Notes: generated by a model from the letters alone, not told the origin. Positions 1-9,162 are shown, counted from the stretch's first letter. The stretch: 64,000 nt of DNA from Sporosarcina gallistercoris (GCF_014836415.1 NZ_JACSQY010000002.1:186001-250000); one strand, 5' to 3'. A program made the numbers and translations.

Positions 1-597
1 TTTTCTTGACTTAATAATATAATACCCCTTGCTTTTCTCCACAATTTCTGCATTACCGAATAATCCTTCTAATCTTGCTATAGTTGAAGGCGCCCCCTGC
101 TTTTTCTGAATAACCACCCAAAGGTCGCCGCCGACTGCTAAGCGTTCGCTTGCTTGGTCGTAAATTTTAAAAACCGTTTCTTTCCCCGCCCGAATCGGAG
201 GATTTGTCACTATTGCAGCAAATTCTTTTGTCTCCACTTCATCTAACGAATCACTGGAATAGATTACAACGTTATCAATATTATTTTTTTGGGAATTGGT
301 CCGGGACAGAGCCAACGCACGTTCGTTCACATCCACCATCTGGATCGTCCGCTCTTTAAACAACGCGGCTATAGAAAGTCCTACCGGTCCGTATCCACAT
401 CCCACATCAAGAATGTCTCCCTTAATTTCCGGAGCTTGGAATGCATCGATGAGTAGACGTGAACCAAAGTCCACTTCCCCTTTACTGAACACACCTGCAT
501 CTGTTACAAAAACAAAGTTAGTTCCACGCAAGTTCGTTTGCCATTGCTTCGGTTCACTTTTCACATCGGGACTTTTCGAATAGTAATGCTCAGCCAC
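1..597 (-). CDS. rsmC: 16S rRNA guanine-N2 methyltransferase RsmC-like (YbxB), 3' end cut
   Basis: This is a class I SAM-dependent methyltransferase that modifies a guanine of 16S rRNA. I translated it by hand from a GTG start at 597, behind a strong GGGGG Shine-Dalgarno. It shows the SAM-binding motif DVGCGYGPVGL and, further on, the NPPIRAGK motif typical of RsmC/RlmG N2-guanine enzymes. The window holds 199 codons without a stop and the family is about 200 residues, so only the last codon or two are missing. It lies downstream of rplL across a terminator, in the Bacillus order; rpoB would be expected next, beyond the window. Confidence 0.85.
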   Translation of the reverse strand, partial: MAEHYYSKSPDVKSEPKQWQTNLRGTNFVFVTDAGVFSKGEVDFGSRLLIDAFQAPEIKGDILDVGCGYGPVGLSIAALFKERTIQMVDVNERALALSRTNSQKNNIDNVVIYSSDSLDEVETKEFAAIVTNPPIRAGKETVFKIYDQASERLAVGGDLWVVIQKKQGAPSTIARLEGLFGNAEIVEKSKGYYIIKSRK

Positions 598-636
598 ATG
601 AATCCCCCTTACTGTTAACTTGTTAAATCCGGGTAT

Positions 637-683
637 AAAAAAAACGAAGAAAAACCCGTCAACAAAGACGCGGTTTTTCTTCG
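637..683 (-). terminator. Rho-independent terminator after rplL
   Basis: A long stem built from GAAGAAAAACC and its complement is followed on the minus strand by eight U residues. It begins a few bases past the rplL stop and separates the rplJL transcript from rsmC. Confidence 0.85.
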
Positions 684-694
684 CAGTTCACGAA

Positions 695-1057
695 TTACTT
701 AACTTCTACAGAAGCGCCTACTTCTTCAAGCTTAGCTTTGATTTCTTCAGCTTCAGCCTTTTCTACGCCTTCTTTGATAGCTTTAGGTGCGTTATCAACT
801 ACTTCTTTCGCTTCTTTCAAGCCTAGGCCAGTGATTTCGCGAACGACTTTGATGACTTTGATTTTTTGGTCTCCAGCAGAAGCTAGAACTACGTCGAATT
901 CAGTTTGCTCAGCAGCTGCTTCTCCAGCGCCAGCGCCAGCCATAGCTACAGGAGCTGCAGCAGTTACGCCGAATTCTTCTTCAATTGCTTTTACTAGGTC
1001 GTTAAGTTCAAGAACTGTCATTTCTTTGATAGCGCCTAAGATTTGTTCGTTAGTCAT
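695..1057 (-). CDS. rplL: 50S ribosomal protein L7/L12
   Basis: This is the stalk protein of the large ribosomal subunit, which binds L10 as dimers and recruits translation GTPases. The 120 residues match the family length. The layout is an N-terminal dimerisation helix region ([20 protein letters not shown]), an Ala/Gly-rich hinge near residues 35-50, and a C-terminal domain with the [12 protein letters not shown] and [16 protein letters not shown] helices. It lies 61 bp downstream of rplJ and shares its transcript, ending at the terminator just beyond. Confidence 0.97.
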   Translation of the reverse strand: MTNEQILGAIKEMTVLELNDLVKAIEEEFGVTAAAPVAMAGAGAGEAAAEQTEFDVVLASAGDQKIKVIKVVREITGLGLKEAKEVVDNAPKAIKEGVEKAEAEEIKAKLEEVGASVEVK

Positions 1058-1118
1058 TTTAGTTCCTCCTAATGGGTATGTTTTGCGAGTTAGCTCGCTA
1101 ATGGGTCAAGATGCGATA

Positions 1119-1619
1119 TTACGCGCCTTGTTCTTCTTTTTGGTCTGCAACGGCTTTTGTTGCCAATGCGAAGTTGCGCATTGGAGCTTGAAGCACGCTG
1201 AGTAGCATTGAGAGAAGACCTTCGCGTGAAGGAAGAGTCGCCAATGCTTTCACTTCTTCAACAGAAGCAATTGCACCTTCGATGACACCAGCTTTGATTT
1301 CCAAAGCTTCATTGGTTTTAGCGAAGTTGTTGATGATTCGTGCGGGTGCGATTACATCTTCAGTTGAAAACGCAATTGCGTTAGGTCCTGTAAGATGCTC
1401 ATTAAGCCCTTCAAGGCCTGATGCTTCAGCCGCACGGCGAGCCATCGAGTTTTTGTAGACTTTGAATTCAACGCCAGCTTCACGAAGTTGTTTACGAAGT
1501 TCAGTTGCTTGCGCAACGTTAAGACCACGATAGTCAACAACGACCATTGAAGCAGATGCTTTCATCTTGTCCGCGATTTCAGTTACTACTGCTTGTTTCG
1601 CTTCTAATACTTTACTCAT
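1119..1619 (-). CDS. rplJ: 50S ribosomal protein L10
   Basis: This protein is the base of the ribosomal stalk and binds L7/L12 dimers through its C-terminal helix. The open frame extends ten codons upstream, but the ATG at 1619 (MSKVLEAKQ) sits behind AGGAGGTG and matches the family start, giving 166 residues. It is first in the rplJL operon, preceded by a promoter and an L10 leader with an attenuator hairpin. L10-L12 complex binding to that leader is the known autogenous control. Confidence 0.96.
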   Translation of the reverse strand: MSKVLEAKQAVVTEIADKMKASASMVVVDYRGLNVAQATELRKQLREAGVEFKVYKNSMARRAAEASGLEGLNEHLTGPNAIAFSTEDVIAPARIINNFAKTNEALEIKAGVIEGAIASVEEVKALATLPSREGLLSMLLSVLQAPMRNFALATKAVADQKEEQGA

Positions 1620-1808
1620 CTTGACACCTCCTGTTAAGTGTAGGGGCATTTATACCATATGCATAAAAAACCCTCCGATCTGACTGGCAGACGGAGGGTT
1701 GGAAAGTCGTCATCTTTTTACTGTTAAAAAGAGCGTCTTGTCCCTCGGCAGGAATATTAAGTGGTAATCCACTCCTGCTGTCTGCGGTACAAATCGTATA
1801 TTGCAACA
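1620..1808 (-). promoter_or_regulatory. L10 leader (autoregulatory 5' UTR of rplJL)
   Basis: This untranslated leader of about 190 bases lies between the rplJL promoter and rplJ. It holds several inverted repeats and ends with an intrinsic terminator at 1665-1700. Its position and arrangement match the known Firmicute L10 leader, where bound L10/L12 promotes premature termination. I identified it from context and the hairpin, not from a covariance search. Confidence 0.75.
1665..1700 (-). terminator. Attenuator terminator inside the L10 leader
   Basis: The minus-strand stem AACCCTCCG / CGGAGGGTT is followed by six U residues and lies 45 bp upstream of the rplJ start. The strong stem inside a leader points to attenuation, not operon-end termination. 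Confidence 0.8.
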
Positions 1809-1814
1809 AACGTT

Positions 1815-1843
1815 ATCCTACCAAACGATAGGGCGTATGTCAA
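1815..1843 (-). promoter_or_regulatory. SigA promoter of rplJL
   Basis: TTGACA at 1843-1838 and TAGGAT at 1820-1815 are 17 bp apart. The -35 box starts 5 bp after the rplA stop, so the two ribosomal operons are nearly contiguous. Transcription should start near 1808. Confidence 0.8.
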
Positions 1844-1847
1844 CTAA

Positions 1848-2546
1848 TTATTTTACAGTTACTGAAGAAGGGTTGATCTTTACAGCAGGACCCATTGTAG
1901 TCGTTAAGTTAACAGACTTCATGTAAGTACCTTTTGCTGCAGCCGGTTTCGCCTTCTGGATTACTTCAAATACAGTTGTAAGGTTTTCTGCAAGTTTTTC
2001 GTTATCGAAAGAAACTTTACCGATTGGAGCGTGGATGATCCCCGCTTTGTCCGCACGATATTCAACTTTACCTGCTTTGATTTCTTGAACCGCTTTTGTA
2101 ACATCGAATGTCACTGTGCCGGTTTTCGGGTTCGGCATAAGACCTTTAGGTCCGAGTACACGTCCGATTTTACCAACTTCACCCATCATGTCAGGTGTCG
2201 CAACGATTACATCGAAGTCGAACCATCCTTGTTGGATTTTAGTGATGTATTCAGCGTCGCCTGCAAAGTCAGCGCCTGCTGCTTCAGCTTCTTTAAGCTT
2301 TTCACCTTTAGCGAAAACAAGTACACGCTGTGTTTTACCAGTTCCGTTTGGAAGCACTACCGCTCCACGGATTTGCTGATCGTTTTTACGTGTATCGATT
2401 CCTAGACGGAAAGCCACTTCTACTGTTGCATCAAAATTTGTTGTGCTTGTCTTTTTAGCGAGTTCGATCGCTTCTGTTAAGTCGTATGCCGTTGTACGGT
2501 CAACAAGCTTTGCAGCTTCTACGAACTTCTTACCTCTTTTAGCCAT
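1848..2546 (-). CDS. rplA: 50S ribosomal protein L1
   Basis: This protein binds 23S rRNA helices 76-78 and forms the mobile L1 stalk involved in E-site tRNA release. It is 232 residues, the usual length. Family signatures include [17 protein letters not shown], the [12 protein letters not shown] loop and the C-terminal [12 protein letters not shown]. It is second in the rplKA operon, 117 bp after rplK. In other bacteria L1 represses its own mRNA, and an L1-site-like motif lies just upstream at 2562-2593. Confidence 0.97.
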   Translation of the reverse strand: MAKRGKKFVEAAKLVDRTTAYDLTEAIELAKKTSTTNFDATVEVAFRLGIDTRKNDQQIRGAVVLPNGTGKTQRVLVFAKGEKLKEAEAAGADFAGDAEYITKIQQGWFDFDVIVATPDMMGEVGKIGRVLGPKGLMPNPKTGTVTFDVTKAVQEIKAGKVEYRADKAGIIHAPIGKVSFDNEKLAENLTTVFEVIQKAKPAAAKGTYMKSVNLTTTMGPAVKINPSSVTVK

Positions 2547-2561
2547 CAGATATTTCCTCCT

Positions 2562-2593
2562 CGATTGTGGTTTTAGCGGAATAAACCTCCCAC
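2562..2593 (-). promoter_or_regulatory. Possible L1-binding mRNA motif before rplA
   Basis: On the minus strand GTGGGAGG is followed after a spacer by CCAC and then AATC, immediately before the rplA ribosome-binding site. GTGG can pair with CCAC. The same GTGGGAGG...CCACA pattern occurs before rplK. Its role as an L1 site is inferred. Confidence 0.4.
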
Positions 2594-2663
2594 GATTAAG
2601 GGTTGCGTGTTCATCAGAACAACCGCAACCCCCATAAAAACATACAATGAATCAGGTTTCAGA

Positions 2664-3089
2664 TCAGTCTTCGATCGTGATTCCCATACTGCGAGCAGTA
2701 CCTTCAACCATTGCCATCGCTGCTTCAACTGATGCAGCATTCAAATCTTGCATTTTTTGTTCAGCAATTTCTTTAACTTGATCACGTTTCACGACAGCAA
2801 CTTTCTTTTTGTTCGGTTCGCCTGAACCCTTTTGGATTTTAGCTGCAACCTTCAACAATACTGCTGCTGGCGGAGTTTTTGTGATGAATGTAAATGAACG
2901 ATCTTCGAATACAGTGATTTCAACAGGAATAATAAGACCTGCTTGGTCAGATGTACGCGCATTGAATTCTTTACAGAATCCCATGATATTGACACCTGCC
3001 TGACCGAGCGCCGGTCCGACTGGCGGTGCTGGATTTGCTTTTCCTGCTGGAATTTGCAATTTCACAAGCTTGATTACTTTTTTAGCCAC
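2664..3089 (-). CDS. rplK: 50S ribosomal protein L11
   Basis: This protein forms the GTPase-associated centre of the large subunit with 23S rRNA and is needed for the stringent response. The frame runs further upstream, but a GTG at 3089 behind AAGGAGGTG gives [11 protein letters not shown] and 141 residues, the standard length. Conserved [22 protein letters not shown] is present. It is first in rplKA, with its own promoter and a roughly 115-base leader. Confidence 0.96.
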   Translation of the reverse strand: MAKKVIKLVKLQIPAGKANPAPPVGPALGQAGVNIMGFCKEFNARTSDQAGLIIPVEITVFEDRSFTFITKTPPAAVLLKVAAKIQKGSGEPNKKKVAVVKRDQVKEIAEQKMQDLNAASVEAAMAMVEGTARSMGITIED

Positions 3090-3110
3090 GAGACACACCT
3101 CCTTAAGTCC

Positions 3111-3140
3111 GTGATGTGGTATTTGGGTTGCCCCTCCCAC
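3111..3140 (-). promoter_or_regulatory. Probable L1-binding site in the rplK leader
   Basis: The leader RNA can form GUGG/CCAC closing an asymmetric loop and an inner GGG-CAA-CCC hairpin. It is followed by AUCACGGAC and the rplK Shine-Dalgarno. This resembles known L1 operators in L11-L1 leaders. The folding was done by eye. Confidence 0.5.
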
Positions 3141-3214
3141 TCAATATGTGCCTGCCGGCGAATGCCGGTAGAATTTTGTAAGACGTTCAGACATTTCTAT
3201 GTCTGACCTTTGAA

Positions 3215-3243
3215 ATAATATCACTATTCCTCAGGTTTTGCAA
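3215..3243 (-). promoter_or_regulatory. SigA promoter of rplKA
   Basis: TTGCAA at 3243-3238 and TATTAT at 3220-3215 are separated by 17 bp. It lies just downstream of the nusG stop, so rplKA has its own promoter. Confidence 0.75.
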
Positions 3244-3263
3244 GAGGGAACGAATTAATTTTT

Positions 3264-3806
3264 TCAGCTCGTCCGTTCTACTTGTTCAAAGTCAAGTTCC
3301 ATGTTCGTTTCGCGGCCGAACATATCTACAGACACTTTTACTTTGCCTTGGTCAAGTTCGATTTCTTCGACTTTACCTTGGAATCCAGCAAATGGTCCTT
3401 CTAGCACTTCCACCATTTCGCCAATTTCAAAGTCAACTTCCATTTTACGATCCTTCATACCCATTTGCTTAAGGATGAACGTCACTTCTTCAGGAAGAAG
3501 CGGTGTCGGTTTCGCTCCGCCACCTGATGAACCGATGAACCCTGTGACTCCAGGCGTATTCCGGACCACATACCATGAATCATCTGTCATGATAATTTCA
3601 ACAAGGACGTAACCAGGGAACGTTTTCCGCATCACTGTACGTTTTTTACCTTCTTTGAAATCCGTTTCTTCTTCTTCAGGAACAATCACGCGGAAAATCT
3701 TGTCTTGCATTCCCATTGTTTCAACGCGCTTTTCAAGATTTTCTTTCACTTTATTTTCGTACCCTGAGTACGTATGGACGACGTACCAATTTTTCTCCAT
3801 TTCCAT
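3264..3806 (-). CDS. nusG: Transcription termination/antitermination factor NusG
   Basis: NusG binds RNA polymerase and modulates pausing and termination. The 180 residues start MEMEKNWYVVHTYSGYE. They include the NGN domain (about 1-115, with FPGYVLVEI and RNTPGVTGF) and a C-terminal KOW domain (about 127-160, VEVLEGPFAGFQGKVEEI). The ATG at 3806 is the only plausible in-frame start, yet the nearest AAGGAGGG lies about 25 bases upstream, an unusually long spacing. A weak hairpin with six U residues lies in the 103-bp gap after secE. Confidence 0.96.
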   Translation of the reverse strand: MEMEKNWYVVHTYSGYENKVKENLEKRVETMGMQDKIFRVIVPEEEETDFKEGKKRTVMRKTFPGYVLVEIIMTDDSWYVVRNTPGVTGFIGSSGGGAKPTPLLPEEVTFILKQMGMKDRKMEVDFEIGEMVEVLEGPFAGFQGKVEEIELDQGKVKVSVDMFGRETNMELDFEQVERTS

Positions 3807-3850
3807 ATCATTGAGGACTTCGCGTCCGTCCCTCCTTTTTTGTTCAAATG

Positions 3851-3878
3851 AAAAAACCCGCTCTTTCAGTTAGACGGG
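3851..3878 (-). terminator. Weak hairpin plus U-tract between secE and nusG
   Basis: A five-base-pair stem (CCCGU with GCGGG, one G-U pair) is followed by six U residues, 45 bases before the nusG start. It could be a partial terminator or attenuator that lowers nusG expression, or it could be fortuitous. Confidence 0.4.
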
Positions 3879-3909
3879 ATATTTTCAGTATGCGATTCAA
3901 CGTGCTCTA

Positions 3910-4095
3910 TTATAACGAAACATACCATTCCATTACTCGTGATAAGCCAAGATCCACAAGACCGAAATAAACTGCCATGAATACTACTGTACCGATAACC
4001 ACGATTGTATAGCGAGTCAGTTCTTTGCGTTTCGGCCAGCTGACTTTCCGCATTTCCGTGACAACATTTTTAAAGAAACTTGTTATCTTGCCCAT
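3910..4095 (-). CDS. secE: Preprotein translocase subunit SecE
   Basis: This is the small essential subunit that clamps SecY in the Sec translocon. Its 61 residues fit the short Gram-positive form. It has an amphipathic N-terminal helix with the conserved VVTEMRKVSWPKRKELTRYT segment, then one membrane segment (about residues 32-50). It lies between rpmG and nusG, 54 bp after rpmG, as in Bacillus. Confidence 0.95.
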   Translation of the reverse strand: MGKITSFFKNVVTEMRKVSWPKRKELTRYTIVVIGTVVFMAVYFGLVDLGLSRVMEWYVSL

Positions 4096-4149
4096 TCTTT
4101 TGCAAACCTCCGAATAGTAGATATGACGGCCTCAAGTCTAGCCAGACCC

Positions 4150-4299
4150 TCACGCTGTTTGTCTGTGTAACGTATGTTCATTGCAATGACTGCAGTGTTT
4201 CTTCAGGACCAGCCGTTCAGTTGTTTTGTTACTGCCTGCCGGAAGTGAATAGTTTCTGGAGCCGCATTTCTCACAGCTTACTACAATTTTTTTAGACAT
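4150..4299 (-). CDS. rpmG: 50S ribosomal protein L33
   Basis: This zinc-ribbon L33 variant is 49 residues long, starting MSKKIVVSCEKCGSRNY. The CEKC and CSHC pairs mark the zinc-binding form. The frame reaches 22 codons further up, but the ATG at 4299 behind AGGTG gives the family length. It heads the rpmG-secE-nusG group and has a good promoter at 4337-4365. Confidence 0.92.
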   Translation of the reverse strand: MSKKIVVSCEKCGSRNYSLPAGSNKTTERLVLKKHCSHCNEHTLHRQTA

Positions 4300-4336
4300 A
4301 TCTAGTGAACACCTAGTCTTTCCATAGTCTTGATAA

Positions 4337-4365
4337 AGAGTACCACCTAACCTATTCCCTGTCAA
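4337..4365 (-). promoter_or_regulatory. SigA promoter of rpmG-secE-nusG
   Basis: TTGACA at 4365-4360 and TACTCT at 4342-4337 are 17 bp apart. The site lies 31 bp downstream of the sigH stop. Confidence 0.7.
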
Positions 4366-4395
4366 TGCAAGGATAGTCAGAAAATTGGCGATGCT

Positions 4396-5046
4396 TCATG
4401 TAACAACGTCTACCTGCATATACCTCTCAAGCTTACGTTTAATGCGCTGCAATGCATTGTCTACCGATTTCACTTGACGATTCAGTTCTTCGGAGATTTC
4501 TTGATAGGACTGTCCGTCCAGATAGAGACCGAGCACTTCCTTTTCAAGACTGCTCAAAACTTTGTTCATCTCAACTTCCATTTGAACAAAGTTCTCTTTG
4601 TAAATCATTAAATCCTCAGGATCATCGTTCAATGGACCCGTCAAGACATCCAGTAAAGTCCGATCAGATTCTTCGTCATATACCGGCTTGTCTAATGATA
4701 CCGATGAATTAAGCGGAATGTGTTTTTGCCGGGTAGCTGTTTTGATGGCCGTGATGATCTGCCGTTTAATACACAACTCTGCGAACCCTTTGAACGAACT
4801 GAGCCGATCTTCACGGAAATCACGAATCGCCTTGTATAACCCAATCATGCCTTCTTGGATTATGTCTTCCTTGTCCCCGCCCATCATGAAGTAAGAACGC
4901 GCCTTCATCCTAACGAATGATTGGTATTTGGTAATGAGAAAGTCGAGTGCATCTGTGTTCCCTTCTTGGATGATTCCGATCAATTGTTCATCGGAAAAGG
5001 TACTGAAGTCTGCTGTCCTAGGTGCATAAGCTGTCTTTTCCGCCAT
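4396..5046 (-). CDS. sigH: RNA polymerase sigma-H factor (Spo0H)
   Basis: This sigma factor drives early sporulation, competence and stationary-phase genes in Bacillus. It is 216 residues. Region 2 contains DIIQEGMIGLYKAIRDF and FAELCIKRQIITAIKTATRQKH. Region 4 ends with SYQEISEELNRQVKSVDNALQR, a helix-turn-helix. It sits between rae1 and rpmG as in B. subtilis and supports a spore-forming host. Confidence 0.95.
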   Translation of the reverse strand: MAEKTAYAPRTADFSTFSDEQLIGIIQEGNTDALDFLITKYQSFVRMKARSYFMMGGDKEDIIQEGMIGLYKAIRDFREDRLSSFKGFAELCIKRQIITAIKTATRQKHIPLNSSVSLDKPVYDEESDRTLLDVLTGPLNDDPEDLMIYKENFVQMEVEMNKVLSSLEKEVLGLYLDGQSYQEISEELNRQVKSVDNALQRIKRKLERYMQVDVVT

Positions 5047-5115
5047 TCCCCATCACTCCGGTTTATCATACTAGTTCGTCAATTATACCTTAAGGAATTT
5101 TTTTGCGTCAACCGC

Positions 5116-5631
5116 TCACCTGTTCCCTCTGCGCCATTTTTCGAAAGTTTCCGCCACTTCCTGCGATAATTGTATTTTTGAAAATGAGCGGTTTTCTTGG
5201 ATCGCCTGCACTTTCGCAGATATGATTTTGTCGATTTCCTGCATTTCAATCTCTAATTCCCGCGCAGAAATTCTTAGTGCTCCTTGACCAAAAATGATCC
5301 ATTGTTCGGTAAAATCGGAAGTGGCCACATGCAGTTGAACGGTACGTCTGGATAGTTCAGAAACCAATTTTTCGATACGTTCATCAGCAGTTTCGTTCTC
5401 TCTCGTAAAAACAATCTCCACACTGGAACGTTTTTCTTTGTTTTCAATCCCCGGCACTAGGTACGCATCGAACACGACGATTACCCGCCAGCCTTTGAAT
5501 GCTTGGTATTCTGCTAACTGGTCAATCAGTCGGTCACGCGCCTCTGCAAGTTTCAAACGTTTTAACTCCCGTAATTCCGGCCAAGCACCGATGATGTTAT
5601 AACCATCTACTAGCAGGATATCTTTTTTCAT
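5116..5631 (-). CDS. rae1: Ribosome-dependent mRNA endonuclease Rae1 (YacP, NYN domain)
   Basis: This is a PIN-like NYN-domain nuclease. The B. subtilis orthologue cleaves mRNA in the ribosomal A site. The 171 residues begin with ILLVDGYNIIGAWPEL, which holds an early acidic residue of the active site; VVFDAYLVPG and FTRENETADERIEKLV carry the others. Its ATG overlaps the rlmB stop by four bases (ATGA), implying translational coupling. Confidence 0.9.
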   Translation of the reverse strand: MKKDILLVDGYNIIGAWPELRELKRLKLAEARDRLIDQLAEYQAFKGWRVIVVFDAYLVPGIENKEKRSSVEIVFTRENETADERIEKLVSELSRRTVQLHVATSDFTEQWIIFGQGALRISARELEIEMQEIDKIISAKVQAIQENRSFSKIQLSQEVAETFEKWRRGNR

Positions 5632-6389
5632 GGTGTAGACGGATTCGGCAGCCGTTTGCGCAACACTTCGTACATAAGCAGCGAAGCCGCAACAGAAGCG
5701 TTAAGGGAGGTGACGTGCCCGCGCATCGGTAAGTGGTATAGAAAATCACATTTCTCTTTCAACAAACGGGACATACCTTTTCCTTCGCTGCCTATAATGA
5801 CTGCTAGCGGAAGCGTCGCGTCCATTGTCCGATAGTCAGCAGAGCCTTTTGCATCTGTGCCCGCAATCCAAACACCTTTCTTCTTCAATTCATCAACGGT
5901 TTGCCCTAAGTTCACAACACGAACGACCGGAACGTGTTCAATTGCACCTGTCGAGGCTTTTGCAACAACACCCGTAAGACCAACTGAACGTCTTTTAGGT
6001 ATGATGATTCCATGTACACCAACAGCGTCTGCAGTACGCAGGATCGATCCAAGATTATGGGGATCTTCAAGTTCATCCAACAACAAAATGAATGGATCTT
6101 CTCCTCGTTGTTCTGCTACCGCAAAAATATCGTCCAGCTCTGCGTATGTGTATGCTGCTACAGAGGCAACGATTCCTTGATGGTTCACATCCAGCAACTG
6201 ATCAAGTTTCTTTTTCGGAACAGCTTGTACAACAACTCCAGCTTTCTTGGCAAGCGTCGTAATCTCCCCGATACTTTGCTTATTCAACCCGTCTGCAATC
6301 CAGATCTTATTCAGTTCTCTTCCCGAACGCAATGCCTCAACGACTGGATTTTTGCCGCCTATCATTTCGGTTTCTTCAGTTTCTGACAC
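5628..6389 (-). CDS. rlmB: 23S rRNA 2'-O-methyltransferase RlmB-like (TrmH/SpoU family)
   Basis: This SpoU-class knotted methyltransferase acts on rRNA ribose. The 253 residues have an N-terminal substrate-binding domain ([16 protein letters not shown]) and a C-terminal knot with the three family motifs [34 protein letters not shown] and [24 protein letters not shown] segments. The start is GTG at 6389, behind AAGGAGGAG, and it overlaps the end of mrnC by 14 bases. Confidence 0.93.
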   Translation of the reverse strand: MSETEETEMIGGKNPVVEALRSGRELNKIWIADGLNKQSIGEITTLAKKAGVVVQAVPKKKLDQLLDVNHQGIVASVAAYTYAELDDIFAVAEQRGEDPFILLLDELEDPHNLGSILRTADAVGVHGIIIPKRRSVGLTGVVAKASTGAIEHVPVVRVVNLGQTVDELKKKGVWIAGTDAKGSADYRTMDATLPLAVIIGSEGKGMSRLLKEKCDFLYHLPMRGHVTSLNASVAASLLMYEVLRKRLPNPSTP

Positions 6390-6804
6390 GGTCTTCTCCT
6401 CCTTCTATAAATTCGATAGCCTTACGTATGAACTCAGCCGTTCTCTCTCTATCTTCCAACAAATACAAATAACCGATGACTGCTTCAAACGCAGAACTGT
6501 GATTGTATGTTAAAACATCTGTATTTTTAGGTACAGATCCTGATTTTGCGTTTCTGCCGCGTCTCATGACTGCCATCTCTTCTTCAGTCAAAAAGTTTTC
6601 GTCTACCATTGCCCGCAAAATGGATGCTTGCGCTTTTGCAGATACGAATTGGGTCGCTTCCTTGTGAAGGACATTCGGTTTGACACGACCTGAGCGCAGG
6701 AGATGCTCACGCACCGCCTGCTCATAGACCGCATCTCCCATATAGGCGAGGGATAATGCTTTTAACTGTCGAACATCTGCTGGGCGCAGACTGTAGTCAC
6801 TCAT
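6376..6804 (-). CDS. mrnC: Mini-ribonuclease 3 (MrnC, YazC)
   Basis: This RNase III-like nuclease lacks the double-stranded RNA-binding domain and matures 23S rRNA in Firmicutes. The catalytic motif [18 protein letters not shown] is near residue 20. I chose the ATG at 6804 ([10 protein letters not shown], 142 residues) because it overlaps the cysS TGA as ATGA and has GGTGG upstream. A GTG four codons earlier is possible. Confidence 0.92.
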   Translation of the reverse strand: MSDYSLRPADVRQLKALSLAYMGDAVYEQAVREHLLRSGRVKPNVLHKEATQFVSAKAQASILRAMVDENFLTEEEMAVMRRGRNAKSGSVPKNTDVLTYNHSSAFEAVIGYLYLLEDRERTAEFIRKAIEFIEGGEDRVRN

Positions 6805-8201
6805 GATCGTTTCCACCGGACCCCTTGCGCAGTATCTTCCAGAAGGATCCCTTGCTCTTTCAATTCATCGCGGATTGCATCTGCACGGGCGAAGTCACGA
6901 TTTTTACGCGCTTCCAAACGTTCTTCTATCAACCGATCGATTGCTTCATCTTGGAGTTCTTCCTTCTCTTTGAACGGCAGACCAAGAACACTCATCAACT
7001 GATTAAACGTATTCAAAAATGCTTCAAGCACAACTTTTTCAGTGTTCTTTTCGAGCAGATATACATTCGCTAATCTTGCGAGCTCAAAAATAACCGCAAT
7101 TCCGTTAGCTGTATTGAAGTCGTCATCCATCGCTTCTTCGAAAGCAGTTTGCTGTTGTTGGATTTTGTGGAGCCAAATATCATGTTGGTCCCCATTATCC
7201 GCAGATACAGCTAGACGGTGTTCAACGTTTTGATAGGCAGTACGTATACGATCCAACCCATTCGCAGCACTTTCCACAAGATCTTGTGAGAAGTTCACTG
7301 GAGAACTATAGTGCACGGAGAGCATGAAGAATCTCAACACTTGCGGGTCAATCTGTTGAATGATGTCGTGTACTAGCACGAAGTTCCCTAGTGACTTCGA
7401 CATTTTTTCATTATCGATATTTATATATCCGTTATGCATCCAATAGCGAGCGAACGTCTTACCTGTCAGCGCTTCGGACTGAGCGATCTCGTTTTCGTGA
7501 TGCGGGAACGTCAAGTCCTGCCCACCCGCGTGTATATCAATCGTATCACCAAGTAGTTGTCTAGCCATTACCGAACACTCGATGTGCCAGCCAGGGCGGC
7601 CTTCTCCCCATGGACTGCTCCACGAGATTTCACCTTCTTTTGCCGCTTTCCATAATACGAAATCCAAGGCATCTTGTTTGCGTTCACTCGCTTGGATACG
7701 AGCACCGACTTTCAATTCGTCAATGGACTGGTGCGATAGCTTTCCATATCCATCAAATTTTCTCGTACGGAAATAGACATCCCCGTCTGATTCATAAGCA
7801 TATTCTTTTTCGACCAATAATGAAATGAAGTCGATCACATCTTGAATATGATCGGTTACGCGAGGATGCATATCCGCCTTCTTGCATCCGAGTGCGCCCA
7901 CGTCCTCAAAATACGCTTGGATAAACCGCTCAGTTAACTCCGGTACTTCTTCGCCAAGTTCGTTTGCGGCTTTAATGATTTTGTCATCCACATCTGTAAA
8001 ATTGGAAACGAACTTGACGTTGTAACCGCGGTATTCCAAGTACCTTCGTACTGTATCGAACACGATGACAGGACGAGCATTTCCGATATGAATGTAGTTG
8101 TAAACAGTCGGTCCACATACATACATTTTCACTTCCCCTTCAGTGACAGGAACAAATTCCTCTTTCTTACGTGTCAACGTATTGTATAACTGGATTGTCA
8201 T
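6801..8201 (-). CDS. cysS: Cysteinyl-tRNA synthetase
   Basis: This class I synthetase charges tRNA-Cys. The 466 residues include the HIGH-type motif YIHIGNARP near residue 31, zinc ligands including CGPTVYNY and [10 protein letters not shown], and the KMSKS loop ([11 protein letters not shown]). The ATG at 8201 overlaps the cysE stop as TGATG, so it is coupled to cysE. Both lie under the T-box at 8886-9156, which senses uncharged tRNA-Cys. Confidence 0.97.
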   Translation of the reverse strand: MTIQLYNTLTRKKEEFVPVTEGEVKMYVCGPTVYNYIHIGNARPVIVFDTVRRYLEYRGYNVKFVSNFTDVDDKIIKAANELGEEVPELTERFIQAYFEDVGALGCKKADMHPRVTDHIQDVIDFISLLVEKEYAYESDGDVYFRTRKFDGYGKLSHQSIDELKVGARIQASERKQDALDFVLWKAAKEGEISWSSPWGEGRPGWHIECSVMARQLLGDTIDIHAGGQDLTFPHHENEIAQSEALTGKTFARYWMHNGYINIDNEKMSKSLGNFVLVHDIIQQIDPQVLRFFMLSVHYSSPVNFSQDLVESAANGLDRIRTAYQNVEHRLAVSADNGDQHDIWLHKIQQQQTAFEEAMDDDFNTANGIAVIFELARLANVYLLEKNTEKVVLEAFLNTFNQLMSVLGLPFKEKEELQDEAIDRLIEERLEARKNRDFARADAIRDELKEQGILLEDTAQGVRWKRS

Positions 8202-8866
8202 CAATTCTCATCCTTTTCATCATGAATTTGAATATCTTTTTTAAGGTCACTTAGCTGCCGTTCCAATTGCGAAATCCTGTTTTCCATCGAGGAGCACATT
8301 TCCGCTACAGGATCAGGCAATGTATGATTCAGCCGATCTTTTACCCGAACACCATTGGAAATAACTACTTTTCCTGGAATCCCAACAACTGTCGATTCCG
8401 CCGGGACATCTTTCAACACGACGGAACCGGCTCCGACTTTACTGTTTTCACCTATCACAATATTACCGAGCACTTTCGCACCCGTCGCTACTAGAACCCT
8501 ATCATGAAGAGTCGGGTGTCTTTTCCCTTTTTCTTTACCAGTTCCACCTAACGTGACACCTTGATAGATCGTGACATCATCACCAATTTCACAAGTTTCA
8601 CCTATCACAATTCCCATTCCATGGTCGATGAAAAGCCTTCTTCCGATTTTGGCCCCAGGATGGATTTCAATCCCAGTGAAAAAGCGGCTCATTTGGGAAA
8701 GTGCCCTAGCTGCGAAGTGCATGTTCTTTTTAAACAGTACATGTGCAATCCGATGTGACCAAATAGCATGTAATCCTGAGTAGGTCAAGACGACCTCGAT
8801 CGTACTCCGAGCAGCGGGGTCTTGGTCAAAAATGCAGCGAATGTCTTCTTTCATTCTGGAAAACAT
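8201..8866 (-). CDS. cysE: Serine O-acetyltransferase
   Basis: CysE makes O-acetylserine from serine and acetyl-CoA, the first committed step of cysteine synthesis. It has 221 residues, with an N-terminal helical part and a left-handed beta-helix with hexapeptide repeats ([40 protein letters not shown]). The catalytic His lies in DHGMG. It is the first gene after the T-box and is coupled to cysS. Confidence 0.95.
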   Translation of the reverse strand: MFSRMKEDIRCIFDQDPAARSTIEVVLTYSGLHAIWSHRIAHVLFKKNMHFAARALSQMSRFFTGIEIHPGAKIGRRLFIDHGMGIVIGETCEIGDDVTIYQGVTLGGTGKEKGKRHPTLHDRVLVATGAKVLGNIVIGENSKVGAGSVVLKDVPAESTVVGIPGKVVISNGVRVKDRLNHTLPDPVAEMCSSMENRISQLERQLSDLKKDIQIHDEKDEN

Positions 8867-8885
8867 GTCGGTCCCCCTTTTCTAT

Positions 8886-8922
8886 AAAAAAAAATACGCC
8901 TCTGTCTAATGACAGAGACGCA
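8886..8922 (-). terminator. Terminator half of the cysE T-box
   Basis: The minus-strand stem GCGTCTCTGTC / GACAGAGGCGT (one G-U pair) is followed by a run of nine U residues, directly after the T-box sequence. The competing antiterminator would use the TGGAACCACG element. Confidence 0.85.
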
Positions 8923-9156
8923 GTTGTTGCGTGGTTCCACTCTTTTTTGAAACGGAATAGGAGAATTCCATTTCACTCGACGTCTGTAACGGAGACGAAC
9001 CGTCCGGCTTACTGGATTTCAGCCTGGCGCTCAAAGGTGCATTTCTGTAAAACGGGTGACCCAGATCTCTTTCAGCCAATGGAGATCTTCTCTGAAGGGT
9101 GTGTTTTACATACTTCTCCTCTTCAACGCTTTATATATGCGATACATTCTAAGATT
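8886..9156 (-). promoter_or_regulatory. T-box riboswitch, cysteine-specific, upstream of cysES
   Basis: This accounts for the 330-bp gap between gltX and cysE. On the minus strand the leader carries the T-box core TGGAACCACG (8940-8930) before the terminator. Upstream, a candidate specifier loop reads GAAATGCACC, with UGC (Cys) at 9041-9039. The bulge base after UGG is A, which complements U at the tRNA discriminator position, as expected for tRNA-Cys. A promoter precedes it. The full fold was not computed. Confidence 0.88.
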
Positions 9157-9162
9157 ACTCTT

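Noticed and set aside
738..1205. 155-codon plus-strand frame opposite rplL and rplJ
   Set aside because: It is antisense to two highly conserved ribosomal genes and has no family resemblance.
2603..2632. GGGTTGCG/CGCAACCC hairpin between rplK and rplA as a terminator
   Set aside because: The stem is good but no U-tract follows, and rplA is expected to be co-transcribed.
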